Assembly (NCBI RefSeq): GCF_932294415.1
Contig: NC_065536.1
Location: 13,857,974-13,921,973 of the forward strand
Length of the DNA: 64,000 nt
Direction of reading: 5' to 3'
From: Quercus robur
Lineage: Eukaryota; Streptophyta; Magnoliopsida; Fagales; Fagaceae
The notes under the pieces were generated by a model. It was not told the origin of the DNA. It did not search any database and saw only the letters and a list, made by a program, of their open reading frames with translations. This document shows positions 25,775 to 37,645 of this stretch, piece by piece. Within the stretch, counting starts at the first letter, position 1, and every line of letters starts with the position of its first letter. The position numbers and the translations under genes were made by a program.

Positions 25775-26362
25775 ATGACTGACAGTCTGCTAAGTTGGGT
25801 TGAAAGCGAATGGATGGAAGGGAAATACGAGCAAGCATACGAATATGCAAAGATGGCCAAACAATATGATCCGTATTTTGAAGGAGTGGAGCGTTACTAC
25901 ATTGCGATGTGTATCATTCACGCCGGCAAGTCCAAGAAGAACAAGCTTGGTTACACCGACCTCTATGCACTCCTGGGCTTCCCGACCGGTAATCATCCAT
26001 TAATCACTCATAACTTCATCAAACAAAGGTATTGTAATTTGGCGAAGTGGGTGCATCCCAACAAGTTTTCCTCTCCAATGGCGCATGAGGCTCTCAGGCT
26101 CATGGACAAGGCGTGGGCGGTCATGGGTAACGAGCAGCATAGAGAAGACTATGACGTTTGTGTTGGTCTACGTCAACCAAAGCAAAAGAATATTGAAAAA
26201 CCAGAGACGACGACTGAGACCTCTATTGCTGCTGTTGCTACTGCCCAAAGTGATGATCAGAAGCCGAAGGAGGTTGTTCGGGTTGGGATGAAAAGATGTG
26301 CTCCTCTTACGGCTACGACTGACGATAACATGGATCGGATGGTGCGTCACAGAAGGGTTTAG
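25775..26362 (+). CDS. Intronless J-domain-like protein, HPN in place of HPD, 195 aa
   Basis: A single uninterrupted frame runs from ATG to TAG. Residues 8-50 (EWMEGKYEQAYEYAKMAKQ...) resemble the N-terminal helical part of plant J proteins of the DUF3444 type. Residues about 60-127 form a J-like domain: YTDLYALLGFP, then KQRYCNLAKWVHPNKFSS, then a helix ending EQHREDYD. The loop that should read His-Pro-Asp reads His-Pro-Asn (94-96). In known J proteins the Asp is needed to stimulate Hsp70, so this would be a J-like (type IV) protein or a decayed one. The tail (130-195) is low in structure and ends in basic residues (RHRRV). The C-terminal domain of the larger family is missing. No signal or membrane segment is seen. 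Codon pattern and a clean frame favour a real gene. Lack of introns fits either the family's usual structure or retroposition. It is unrelated to its transporter neighbours. Confidence 0.8.
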   Translation: MTDSLLSWVESEWMEGKYEQAYEYAKMAKQYDPYFEGVERYYIAMCIIHAGKSKKNKLGYTDLYALLGFPTGNHPLITHNFIKQRYCNLAKWVHPNKFSSPMAHEALRLMDKAWAVMGNEQHREDYDVCVGLRQPKQKNIEKPETTTETSIAAVATAQSDDQKPKEVVRVGMKRCAPLTATTDDNMDRMVRHRRV

Positions 26363-27354
26363 TCTACTCTATTATTCATTCTTTTATGCCTAAGAAGCCA
26401 TTAGGATTTGTCTATACCACATGGTGGAAAAACATGTTTCTTGTATGTATATGAAAGATGTGAATATTTTTGTAAATTCCTTTTGGAGAAATTCTACGGT
26501 GTTTCTTGTTTCGTTTCGTTTATATTTCTTATTGAATATATTCTCCATGATTTTAATTGCATCATCATTAAAGGGCTGCAATGAGAAATACAAATATGGA
26601 GTTTATGTAGATCATATATTGTGATGCCCTAATTTAATTGATTATGTGATATGTGTGGGTGTGTGATGAGTTCCACATCGGGTATTTACTGCGTAGATTT
26701 GGGCTTTATTAACAATTACAAGAAACCTCAATTGTGACTAGTTCTTTTGAGGTATAGCGTAAATGTAGATAGCGCTTTTCCTTAAGTCATTACAAGAATA
26801 ACAATATAGCTTTTTCTTAGCTTGGGTTGTTACAAGAATAACAGTGTAATTAAGTAATACAATAAGTATAATTTCTTTAGGAACTAATACCACAAAATAA
26901 TGAAAATTAAAGTAATTAAAATTTTCCAATCACCTAATTAATATTCATCAGGAATTGGTTAGTGTTGTTTACGGAATGGATTTGGGTAAATAAAAAAATA
27001 TATAATTTTCAAGTTATTCTCTTAAAATCAGTTTAAAGTTTTATTGTTACGGCAATTAGATGTTAGTGGGGCTCCAGTCAATTAGATTTCTGAAACGTCT
27101 ATGGAATCTTCTATAATGCTAAGCAAGCTCCTACAAAAGTATTAAGCACAGACCATCTGACTTGAGAGTCTGATTTTTTGTGTGTGAAGCCCAAACTTTG
27201 AAGTAGCGTGTCCAACTGTTCCATGATTGACAAAGAAGTTCAGTTAGTAAAATGGATAGTTGCTTCACTTCTTCCTCTCTTTGCACACAAAACCTTGTCA
27301 TGGCAGAATTATTAGGATGTAAATTAAGTAGGCAATATTACACACTTTGCGGTA
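26363..27354. other. 3' flank of the J-domain gene, no gene seen
   Basis: About 26622-26790 holds a stretch with GAGTTCCACATCGGG, a motif frequent in plant repeats. Otherwise the sequence is AT-rich, and no gene or full element was recognised. Confidence 0.4.
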
Positions 27355-27620
27355 TCTAAAAGTTGAATTATAACATTTATTATTGCTACGCTCTTACTGA
27401 GTTATATCAGCGTAGCATTTCAATCCAAATCTGAAGTGTAGCAAAATTTGGATAATTTTGGTCAAATTTGGTCTATCAGGTCAAGTTTGGTCCATTACAT
27501 CTATTTTGGTCCACTTCGTTCCATTCAATCCACTTCGGATCACACTATACATCAAGAGGCATTCCATCACCAAGAAATTCAACATTTTGGTGATCTACCT
27601 GAGGCTAGTCTTGACGATAA
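27355..27620 (+). mobile_element. Helitron-like 5' end fragment
   Basis: Starts A|TCTAAAAGTTG and then shares the block TTATTATTGCTACGCTC ... GAG..ATATCAG ... CATTTC with the 5' ends of the Helitrons at 4221 (minus), 48873 and the related piece at 41234. It goes on with repeated GGTCCATT-type words, as the 41234 copy does. No hairpin plus CTAG end was found downstream, so it looks truncated. The right border is approximate. Confidence 0.5.
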
Positions 27621-27634
27621 CAGTCATTCTCTCT

Positions 27635-27666
<32 letters not shown>

Positions 27667-28152
27667 ATCCTTGCATGTATAAAGGAAACAAGAAATGTTA
27701 CTCAAAGATTGTTTTTGTTTAAGTTAGTAACTTAAACAAAATATTGAAGATGAATAAACAACAAACACACACCTAGAGGATCAGAAGAATATCACATAGG
27801 TCGGAAATATGACTGCTAGATTATTAATTAAATGATTAAATTTTTCATTTTCTAATAACTTAAACTTTTAGATAAATTAGTAATTATAATGCTATCAAAG
27901 TAGGTGATCCTAATTTGTACAAATGCCAAAAGGGAACTTTGTTCCTCATTAGAGGTCCTTGGTTTCTTTGTTTCTATTGCATTCTATCTCATTGTACCAC
28001 ATTACCCTAGACCCCAAACCTCTAGTATAACAAAGTCCATATAGGCTCAACAGACCTCCAACTCCAAGTATATATACAGAAAATAAAGGACACCTTCCAA
28101 CATTTTATGATAAATGTACTTGTTTCCTTGATATACAGAATGGAAAGTCATC

Positions 28153-31100
28153 TTATTGGAGGGAATGGGTAATTGATGCTTGTATTTCTTCTAGCACTCG
28201 CCCCTTTGTTTCTGGTACTAACTTTGCAACAAATAAAACAGCTGAACCGCAAATGCCCATGTATATGAAAAATGTTCCTGAAATTGTATGGGCCAAACAT
28301 TCTTTTAAGTATAAGCAAGAAGAAGAGAACAGGGCACAAACAATGCCTGGGAAAGTTACCTGCTGAGCTCCATTCCATCATAAAATTGAAACTGTATGTT
28401 ATAATCCAAGAACATGACCAGTTTACTAAAGACACTAGGCTTCCAGCTGAACCCTTAACATGAATGGGAAATACCTGTAACACAAATCTGATCCTTCAAT
28501 CTAAGTTAAAATGTAAACTTCTTGTCATGCAAACTGAGTTAAAATTTTCATTAAAAGACTCTTGTTGTTACTAACAAGAAAAATTACATACCTCTGAGAC
28601 AATGACCCATGGTATTCCAGCCATCCCTATTGAGTAAGCTACAGAATATCCCTGAGTGTGGTGTGGTATCAAGTAGTAAACATATTAGTCACTTAATTTG
28701 ATCAACTAATTCCAAACATCTTGGCACAAAATTAGTGTAAATATTTAATGATTAGCAGATGTTAAGGTCCTTTCTCCTTTCGAGAATCAAGTTATGGTAC
28801 CATGGAAACAAAGTAGAAGATATAGCATACTTTGACATGCCAATGATTATAGCTATACACATTCAAAAAGCATGAGATATTGAATATTTACTATGCCAGA
28901 GATTTTGGCCACAGGCAAAGTCAATAAAAGGGCTTCAACTCTTAGAAGACTGAAGGATGTAAAATCTTTAGGCCTAAGTGTTGAAAATAAGAACATAGGT
29001 AACTTAAACTTCTTTAGATTGCCATATTTTAAATGTCATTTTAAGCATATAAGGAAAATATACAAAAGCTGAGACACAGAAATTGTGTTACCATTATGCC
29101 AATATAAACCAAAATGGGAGTGAGCTCCTTCCACTGGTGGAGGTCCTGCTCATAACAAACTTACCATTTTGAAGGATGATCTTTTTACCAAAAAAAGAAA
29201 AAAAGAAAAAGAAAAATGAGGATATCTAATATTGGATTTGGGAGAAACCTGAAACCAGAATGAGAAGCCTATAAGGAAGCAACTCAAGCACATTCCAGCA
29301 GCAGATATCTACAAGAAATTGTGACTTCATTTACAATTAATTGATGAAGTAAGTTTTACTTTAAAATATATCCTTTGCCATCCTTACCAATAAAAGTGGT
29401 CGTCTTCCTAATTTATCTGTTAAGAGTACACTTGCAACAGTTGCTGGGATCTACAAACAAACATATACACTTCTTTAAAAATGCATCAACCAAGAGAGTT
29501 GATTCATTCTGCAGTTATTAAGTGTCAAGTACCTGGATGATAGCCATTGATATAGTCCCAATACTAGTTGAAAAACCTGTCATAAGCCAGTGATCCATAT
29601 CACCCTTTCTGCAATTTTTTTTATGTTATTATTAACTATGGAAGCAATTCTGAAATCCCTTGATTTAATTACCAGCTTCATTGAATATAGAGCTTGAATA
29701 AGCAGCAATGGCATTGTTCCCTCCAAACTGTACGAGTAACATCAGCCCAGCTCCAACCTAAACCATTTTAATTGGTATAGTAGAGAGATTAAACGAGTTT
29801 TTAAAGGAAAAGGTGCTACAACTAGAAAAGCTATATTTTTTTCATTTCTGGTTAGGCTCACGATAAGTGAATGAACGTATCTGCTCTGGAACAAGTCCAG
29901 AAATCTAGAATTTGAATGTTGTTTGAAGGCTTCTGTATAATCCTGCAAAATGGAAGGATCATATATCATATCTTATTTAGTACCTAAAAATATTAGAAAA
30001 CATAAGAAACTAAAGATTTATTTTCTGGCTGAGGTTGTGAAATAACTGTTCTTTCTGATGAATATGAAGTTAGAATTTACTCTGATGTCAGCTGCTTCTT
30101 CAGATATATCAGCATTCCTGCCTCTAAGGCGTTGTAGGGAACTTTCAAACTCTTTCTCTTTACCGATTTTAGCCTGCATACAATTAGATGCTCACTTTTC
30201 CTTTACTGTGTATGCTAAGACTATCTAAAAGTGTTGCTAACTTACAAAAAGATACAAAAGTTTTAAGATGTTCTTGTTCGAAGCATCCATTTTAAAGGCC
30301 GCATATGTAAAAATAGAACAATTAATCTTTCCCTTATTATACAATGGTGCATCACAAACATTACATCTTAAACAGAATCTTCAAATTGGACTCACCAGCC
30401 ATCTAGGAGATTCTGGAATCAAGAATAAGCCTATAAGTTCGAGTACACATGGAATGGCACCTGGAAATTTTAGATAAAAAAAATTTAACACAGAGAAAAT
30501 TTATTTATATAAATAACTATGATGATGAAAAGCTTAAAACAAGTTACCAATTAAGGCTAAAATGCGCCAAGTAGTGACATTTCCAATGAAATACATCAGT
30601 GAAATGCCGCAACATATCATCAGCTGTAATGAAATATACCTCCATAAGTAATGAGTTTGCCCTTCAATCCAAACACCATAAGTACAAGAGTTACTCCACC
30701 TGATTAGCAGACGTAAATCCTCCTCGAAAGTTCTTAGGGGTTATTTCTGCAATATATATGGGAACCTGTCTTGGAAACAAGAATCTGAGTAACGTTACTA
30801 TCACTATTATGTGTTTCACATATAGCTAAATTAGTTGTGAAGGAATATCTTATAACAATTACCACGTAGCCAATAAGCCCATTGCCAAATCCCAGTGACA
30901 GTCTTCCAAGGTCTAGCCACCAAGCATTCTATAAGAAGCATTCAACTGGTTTACTATAAAGATCTTACTCAATGCACAAAGCTACCACTTTTGTGGAGTC
31001 TAGGAGAGGTGATTGATATAGACAGCTTCAACCCTTTTTTTTTTTATCATTTTTATTTTAAGAGGCAGATTTACTATTGAGGTGTGAAAAGAAAAGATCC

Positions 31101-34100
31101 AACTGACTTGCTCCATAGTGATTTTAAAAGATTTTCCATGACATGGCCCTTTGTAAATATCCAAGGTATACAACCATTTTGATTTAAATGTTGGCAGAAA
31201 CTTCAATGTAAGGTTATTATCAATGTTATTGATACTAAAATGATTCCAATTTCATATTTAGTCATATTGAGTACAAATTAGACAATGGCCATATAACTCG
31301 ACCAAATAGACATTAGAGGTAAAGTTTTTTTCACATATTGAAGACATGCAGCAATATTGAAGGGAAGGAAAGAAGGAGAAGATAAACCTTTGCAAATGCT
31401 ATAGCAAGCCACCCTGCAATACTAAATATCTCAGAGAACCACAATGTCTGCATTACAATATCAAGAAAACAGTCATGAGTATTTGATAAAGTGATAATGC
31501 TTTTTGGTTATGAAAAGCAGTATGGCTACTTAAAAGATATTAAAAAGGGTGACCAAAGAATCTTACACCTCTTCTACCAATAACATCTGCTAATTTTCCA
31601 TTAACAAGTGCACCTACTATTCCTCCTGCTGTCAATATTGAACCGAAAACTGAATACTGCACAGTGAGGTTGGTAAAAAAGGCAGGGAAATAAATAAGAG
31701 AGCTGATTGGAAAAATCAAGATAACAAAGTTATACATTAAAATTACAAATGCCACTTTTCACTACATTGAAGTTAATTGTTCAACAAACCAAGCATGTAA
31801 AACTTGAGAAACATGATACAAAAATTAAGTTCAATAAAATAACTAAAAATATAAATGCCATTTTTCACTAGATTGAAATTAACTGTACAACTAAACAAAC
31901 GTGTAAAATTTGATAAACATTATCACAAATAGTTCAAGAACATATGATTCTCAAAAAAAAAAAAAAAAAAAAAATTCATGAACATATGCGTGTACCAGTA
32001 ATAATAAAATTGCTAGTAATTTCTCTTTTCTGTAGGAGTTTGGTCGTACTCTCGGTTTCTACAAGCTTGCACTCTCCCTAGGCAACTAGGGAGAAGAACT
32101 GATCCATTGGGGGTCTCGACACGATGGATATGGAACAGGAACTGATAAATGGTTAATTTGAAGAACATCATGGTGACTTGGTGAGACAAGATGAGGAGAA
32201 CATTATAATCATTTATTTTGTTTTAATGTTACTTTTTTTTTCCCCTCAATACATTGATAGTTGGGAGTGTCGAAATTCAACCTTAAATGATTTGTTAAAG
32301 ACACCAAGAGTACCTGTTGAACTATAAGACTTTAGTGTTAGTTGTTATTAGCCATCAATTATGTTTTTATTTTAGGCCCCGGTATTTAATTAGTCAATTA
32401 ATACTTTTTATTTAAAATCATTTTCTTTATTATTTTTCTAATTGAGAATTTTGTTTTCCCAAAGGACAAGAATAACAACGCTCTCAAGAAATGCATCGTC
32501 ATGGGAAATACCATTGCTATAGTACGTTGCAATGTTCTTTAATATTTTTTACTCTTCCGTATTACAGTATAAGAATATAAATGATATATTTTTTTTTTTT
32601 TTTGAGGAAAGAATATAAATGATTAAATCCATAATCTTTGTAAGTTTAAAGTTTTTAGATAAGTTCTTATCATAATTCATAGTGTCAGAACTCAGAACTT
32701 TATTACATGGGACTGTTGCTTTGGTATTTGGTTGGGTTGGGTCCATTTCTTTATTGGACCTTTCCTCAGCTCTTGTTGGGCTATACGTAAGAGGGGTATA
32801 GGAGAAGTTCCTAAAAATAAGTTGGGTTTGAATCCTATAATTGGATCTTGACCCAAAAAATGTTAATTGGATCAAGACCCAAATCTTCCAAATGGATTTA
32901 TATAACAATTGGACCCGTCCATGTTTTAGAATTTGATGGTTTAAAAGGCAGAGCAACTGCGAGCAGGGGGTTTCTATTTACGTTTATATTTTTTTCATGA
33001 CCATATCATTAGTATCACTTTTATAAACACCTATCATGCTATCACAACATGTTACCTCAACCTATTATGAAAAAAAAAATTTGTATTCTTAAATTTTTAT
33101 TATTTTAACTTCAAAATCCATGTATAATTTTTCCACATACTTCCATGCTTACTTTATAGTCTACTACATATCTTTGGTTTTTATCTACCAAAATTCATTT
33201 ATTTATACTAAAAACAATTTTTGATGAAAAAAAACAATTATTTTAAACCTAATCTATATATATATATATATATATAACCATATCGTAATGAATATGTATT
33301 GCAAATATTGTCTATTTATTCTTTTATCTTCTTTTTTTTTAATTTTTAATTTTTTTTGCATATATGTATGTGTAGTTGTGTACTCTTCACATTATATCTG
33401 TACCTGCACATAAATATCTTTTTAACTCTAACTTAAAGTAATTATCTTAGTATATTATAGATAAATTGAATATACATTTTGTTGAAAAAGCACTGAGACC
33501 TTGACTTAGGTGATAAAGGGATGAACAAGTTTTAGTACTAATTTATTTATTAACAAAGAACTTTTAGGTACTTACAGCTGCAACAGAGAGATCCAATTCT
33601 TCCATAATTCCAGATTCAGCTGGGGATGAAAATCCTGACTGCAAAGCAATTATAATACACTTGTTCAGGCAAAGCTTGGCTTATTCCTCTTTCACTTTAT
33701 TTTATTATAAAGGAATTTATAGTCTCTAACATTTTTAATTGGTGGGGGAGTGCATTAAAGAACAAACAAATGAAATAAAAAACAAAACCATGAGGAGGCA
33801 TGTATCTAAAGTCAAATGTAATAAACCAAATGCAGGCTGGCACAAACTCAGCACGGATGGCTCCTCTTAGGGCAATCTTGGATTAGCGAAAGGAGGAGTG
33901 ATCTGTGACCACAGAGGCTTATGGATGAAGGAATTTACCGGATTTATAGGGGTAACTTCTAGTGTCAATATAGAGCTCCAAGGGATGGCTTATTAATGTG
34001 AATTAGTTTCAATTTATTGATAGTTGAAATTGATATTGATGCAACAGTAATTTTTGATTTGGTTGCTAAAACTTATAGTAGCAATTTACAATATTTAGCT

Positions 34101-35681
34101 CTTATCATGGATTGCAAGAGTCTTCTCAATCAAATCCCACAAGTGAAGATGAAGCATTGTTTTCATGAGGCAAATTAGTGTGCAAATAATGCTTTAGCTA
34201 GCTTCAACCACTTTGCCTAACCTTCCAATGTCATTGGCCTATCGAGTAGAGGTAGCATTGAACCGATCTTAAACTCAGAGAAGTCAAGACTGAAAGAGAA
34301 ATGGGGGAGGTGGAAGTCAAGACTGGAAGAGAAATGGGGGAGGTGATGTGACAGTTGATACACTATTATATTTATAATATTTAATTAGAAGTGTGAAATT
34401 AATGAATCCATGTTAAACAATAGCAAATCATAATATACCAAATATTGAACCATAATGAGAGGTAGTGGCGGAGCCAGGATTTCAATTCGGGGGGAGTTTT
34501 TAAGACAATATTAAATAAAAAAATAAACTAGAAAAAAAAATTTATATTAACAAAAAAAAAAAAAAAAAAAAGCAATAACAACTATAAGTGTCATACAAAA
34601 ACTAATTAAACGTAAACTATAGTTAGACATTTAAGTTAATACTATAAAATAAATTGTGGAAATAAATTAATTTGAAAATATAAAAAGTATAGCAATTTAC
34701 TTGCAAAGTTATATTTACGTCTCACTATCTTTTCTTGATTGTTTTTGAAACTATAGGTAAAATTCAACTTTCTATTTATTTTTCAAAATAATTTAAATTT
34801 TTGTTCATAACATAAACCCACAATTTAAAATTGAAATGTCAAGAAATTGATGACAAAAAAAAAAAAATTGTCTAAAATATAGGACTATCAATTGAAATTT
34901 CATAAGAAAGACACTAAAATACATGATTATTATTATTATGCTAAGCTTAAGTGCATGATAATTAAAAGCTAATAGCTTGACAAGTCAAAGCTCTTGGTGT
35001 GGTGTGTGTTATTGTGCCTAAGGGAAATTCTTCCATTTATTTTTGCTTGTGTCAGAAAACTTTTTCCCTCTTTTTTTTTTTTTTTTTTTCCTTACATGGT
35101 GTCATTGACTTATTGGGCATTAGGTAAGCTTGTCATTTTCCCTTTATTTCAGCAAGACCAGGAAGCTTTTTTTCTAATTTGTGTTTAATTTCTGCATCAA
35201 GGAGGGTAAAGTATTTAAAAAAAAATTCCTAATAGTAGTATATATGGAATATTTTAGGAGGAGTCAGGGGGGCACTTCCCTGACTCCTCCTAAATATTAG
35301 GAATTTTAGGAGGAGTCATAATGTGCAAAAAGGACCCTTGGAGTTTGGGTCGATTGAAAAGTGATCTTTTGTACTTCAATTTTATCTTATGACGATAGAG
35401 GTTTAAGAATTGTCCAAATTGACCCCTCTATCTTAATTCCATTTAATGGTCATATGCTAATACTATGCACATAAAATTTAAATGATTTTATTTATTTATT
35501 TATTTATTTTTATAGTAAAGCCATGGAAATTAGTGGTACTTACAGAACACCCGATTGTAAGTGAACCACATAAGGCGACCATGGAGCTGAGCACAACAGT
35601 AGGTGTTGCTTTGGAATCACTCGGTAGTTCTACACTAGACTTTGCTGCTAAAAGTCCGTCTTCCAGGCTTTCTGTTTCCAT
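28153..35681 (-). CDS. ERD6-like (ESL) monosaccharide transporter D, 467 aa
   Basis: Exons: 35544-35681, 33576-33638, 31567-31656, 31388-31447, 30863-30928, 30700-30765, 30548-30623, 30396-30460, 30081-30173, 29862-29942, 29673-29757, 29533-29576, 29388-29450, 29249-29308, 29092-29145, 28592-28651, 28360-28474, 28153-28277; sum 1404 bases, no stop, all GT-AG. Start [11 protein letters not shown] follows a TATA box by about 70 bases. Motifs: [51 protein letters not shown]-terminus ITHSLQ. In the helix 7 motif the first Gln is Val ([10 protein letters not shown]), shared only with E. Intron 1 carries a LINE fragment and other repeats, and introns 1 and 2 are each about 1.9 kb. It is the sister copy of E in a tandem duplication of about 10 kb. 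It appears functional; substrate unknown. Confidence 0.93.
33835..34215 (+). mobile_element. LINE fragment: decayed RNase H domain
   Basis: The plus strand reads [10 protein letters not shown], then [16 protein letters not shown], then further on [19 protein letters not shown] and HCFHEAN, the pattern of the RNase H-like (RVT_3) domain found at the end of plant L1-type LINEs. A stop follows the TDGSS motif, the two halves lie in different frames, and another stop follows HCFHEAN. It sits antisense in intron 1 of gene D. No reverse transcriptase or poly-A tail is present, so it is a short old fragment. A decayed host RNase H-like gene is a less likely reading. Confidence 0.7.
34279..34343. repeat. 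Short tandem duplication, about 33-bp unit
   Basis: The block AGTCAAGACTGAAAGAGAAA followed by TGGGGGAGGTG occurs twice in a row with one base changed. It is in intron 1 of gene D, just after the LINE fragment. Confidence 0.8.
34464..35300. mobile_element. Possible decayed DNA element (AGTGGCGGAGCCAGGATTT end)
   Basis: AGTGGCGGAGCCAGGATTT followed by a G run is an end sequence I recognise from abundant non-autonomous plant elements. The expected inverted partner would read CTCCGCCACT; only CCCTGACTCCTCCT is found, near 35278-35291, so the right border is uncertain. The interior is AT-rich and non-coding. Confidence 0.3.
35248..35298. repeat. Near-perfect inverted repeat, hairpin with 8-base loop
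   Basis: AATATTTTAGGAGGAGTCAGGG (35248-35269, given here only as its left arm) pairs with 35278-35298 with one unpaired T. A third copy of the arm core, TTTTAGGAGGAGTCA, follows at 35303-35317 in direct orientation. It lies in intron 1 of D, about 250 bases after exon 1 in gene order. It could be the relic end of an element. Confidence 0.85.
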
Positions 35682-35750
35682 ATTATCTTTGGAAGTATGT
35701 GGCTAAGAATGAGTGGAAGGATAAAGGATTGATATAGATCGTAGAATTGT

Positions 35751-35759
35751 TTATATAAA
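35751..35759 (-). promoter_or_regulatory. TATA box of gene D
   Basis: TTTATATAA on the coding strand, 70 bases upstream of the start codon and in a position matching that of gene E. This supports the chosen start METESL. Confidence 0.65.
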
Positions 35760-36539
35760 GCAAGAAAAAGTAGGTGCCTCATGCTTTGGGGGGGTTTGGT
35801 GACTTCAAAGTGTGAACATACATGGGGATCAGTGTGAGGCTACTAGATATGCAGATAAAATCCACTCTATTTAGTTCACTTGTGAAATTGGCAGATATTA
35901 TTTTACTGGGGAAAAGTTAATTTTCACAAATTTTAAATTGTACAAGTACGATACAACGATATTGTTAGAAACATGCATATAAATATAAGTGCATTGAATG
36001 TGCAAAGCATCTCAGTAGGCTATTCATCCAAACGAATAGAGCACCGATATAGTGCTGGGCTAAAATTCTCCTATATTTAAGTCAAAACTTATTGAAATCC
36101 AATATAGGAAAAAAAAAAAAATTTGTGTGAAGTAGTATTCCTTTGTTATATTAAAGTATTAATTGGAGTCTCTTTAAAGTAACAAATTGTTATCGACCAT
36201 GCTAATGCAGATACATTTAAAATCAATAATTAAAATTATAATAAATCTTTATTTAATGGAATATTGGGATTTAAAATCATGTAGCAGTATAAAGTTTTTT
36301 ATTTTGTTGAAATTACATCTTAATCAGGAAATTATTTGTCTTTTTTAAAGCAAAAATTAGATCTCATTTTGGCCTGATAAAATTATATTTCATTTGATAC
36401 TATATACTTGCAAGTTTATATCGGGTGTAGACATGTGAATTAAAGTCCTAGATGAAAAGTAAAGTTGAAAATATGTGCTTAGGTATTATTATATTTTAAA
36501 ACCTTACTTCTTTTAAGTACAACTTGTAATATTGAGCCT

Positions 36540-36571
<32 letters not shown>

Positions 36572-37645
36572 ACCTATGCCTTTTATATTATATTTTTAAA
36601 AAAAATCAATGAAATTAAATTCATCTAAACACACGCTTAATCATCAGGAAAATCAATTTATAATGATAATCCAAAATCATTGGGTGATAGAGATTTTCAT
36701 CTACCCCTTTGTCGTGTTGACCTTCCGCTGGGCCAACCACCGAAAAAGGATTGTTGGAGAACGTGCTACATTTCATTTGGTAAGACAACAAGAGAGGGCT
36801 GTGGTAGCTATTGGGGACTATCGAGTCTTGAGAGAACGTGGTCAGGTCCATTCCATAGCAGAACACACTCTTTATTGTCTTGCCTCATGCCATGGAGTCA
36901 CTAGAGTTTGAAGTTTCACAAAGAGGTTGGGGGTTCTAATAAGCTCAATTAGTAAAAAATTTTATTATCGAACAAGAAATCTGAGTTTCAAATCTTGCCT
37001 ACACCGAAAATTCATGGAATGAATGCAGTAGGTGGGTCTAACAAAATCAAAACAAAATAAATTCAATAAGAATTTAGTGTACAAGCCCTCTTTTATGGCC
37101 TCTGGGACCAATATGCCATATCATACTTTTACAAGTAACAAAATAGGGATGCATGCACACAATTGCAAGTTACAAGTGCTCTTTTCTTGTACCTTTCTCC
37201 TCATTGATTAACTCAAGACTTTCATTACCTAAAAAAGTCTCCCAAGTAGGATTCCAACTGCTGCAATCACACATATTTGAAAAAGAGAATGGTAAACTGA
37301 ATAAAAAACAAAGAAATATGTCCACAAATGAGAGAACATAACAAATACATAGTTTGGAAATACACATGTTAAAATATTAATTAATTGATTAAATTTATCA
37401 TTTCTTAATAGATTAAACTTTTGGAATAATTAGTAATTTATCATGCTATCAAAGCAAGTGGACTTGAGTTGTCTGAATGCCAAAAGGGGACTTTGTTCCT
37501 CATTAGCTAGGGGCCCCTTGACCCCAAAACCTTCTATAACTAAGCCATATAGGCTGAATACACCTCCAACTCCAGTATATAAGCAGAGCTCATCAATCCT
37601 CTTGAGTAAACAGAAATTCTAGACACCTTATACAGAAAGTCCATC
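35760..37645. other. Spacer between D and E
   Basis: Bases 36700-36860 match 46935-47045 upstream of gene E, and 37380-37600 match 27840-28060 downstream of gene D. So the junction of the two duplication units lies between about 36900 and 37350. An (AT)n tract is at 36545-36571. Open frames at 36609-36911 lie in the duplicated block and look like no known protein. Confidence 0.65.

Noticed and set aside
26650-26700. GAGTTCCACATCGGG resembles the upstream element of plant snRNA genes
   Set aside because: It differs from the RTCCCACATCG consensus, no TATA box at the required distance or snRNA body was seen, and such motifs are common in plant repeats.
32459-32520. Possible captured exon in intron 2 of D (plus strand reads [20 protein letters not shown])
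   Set aside because: About 20 residues only, no known family recognised and no flanking exons, so it is not called.
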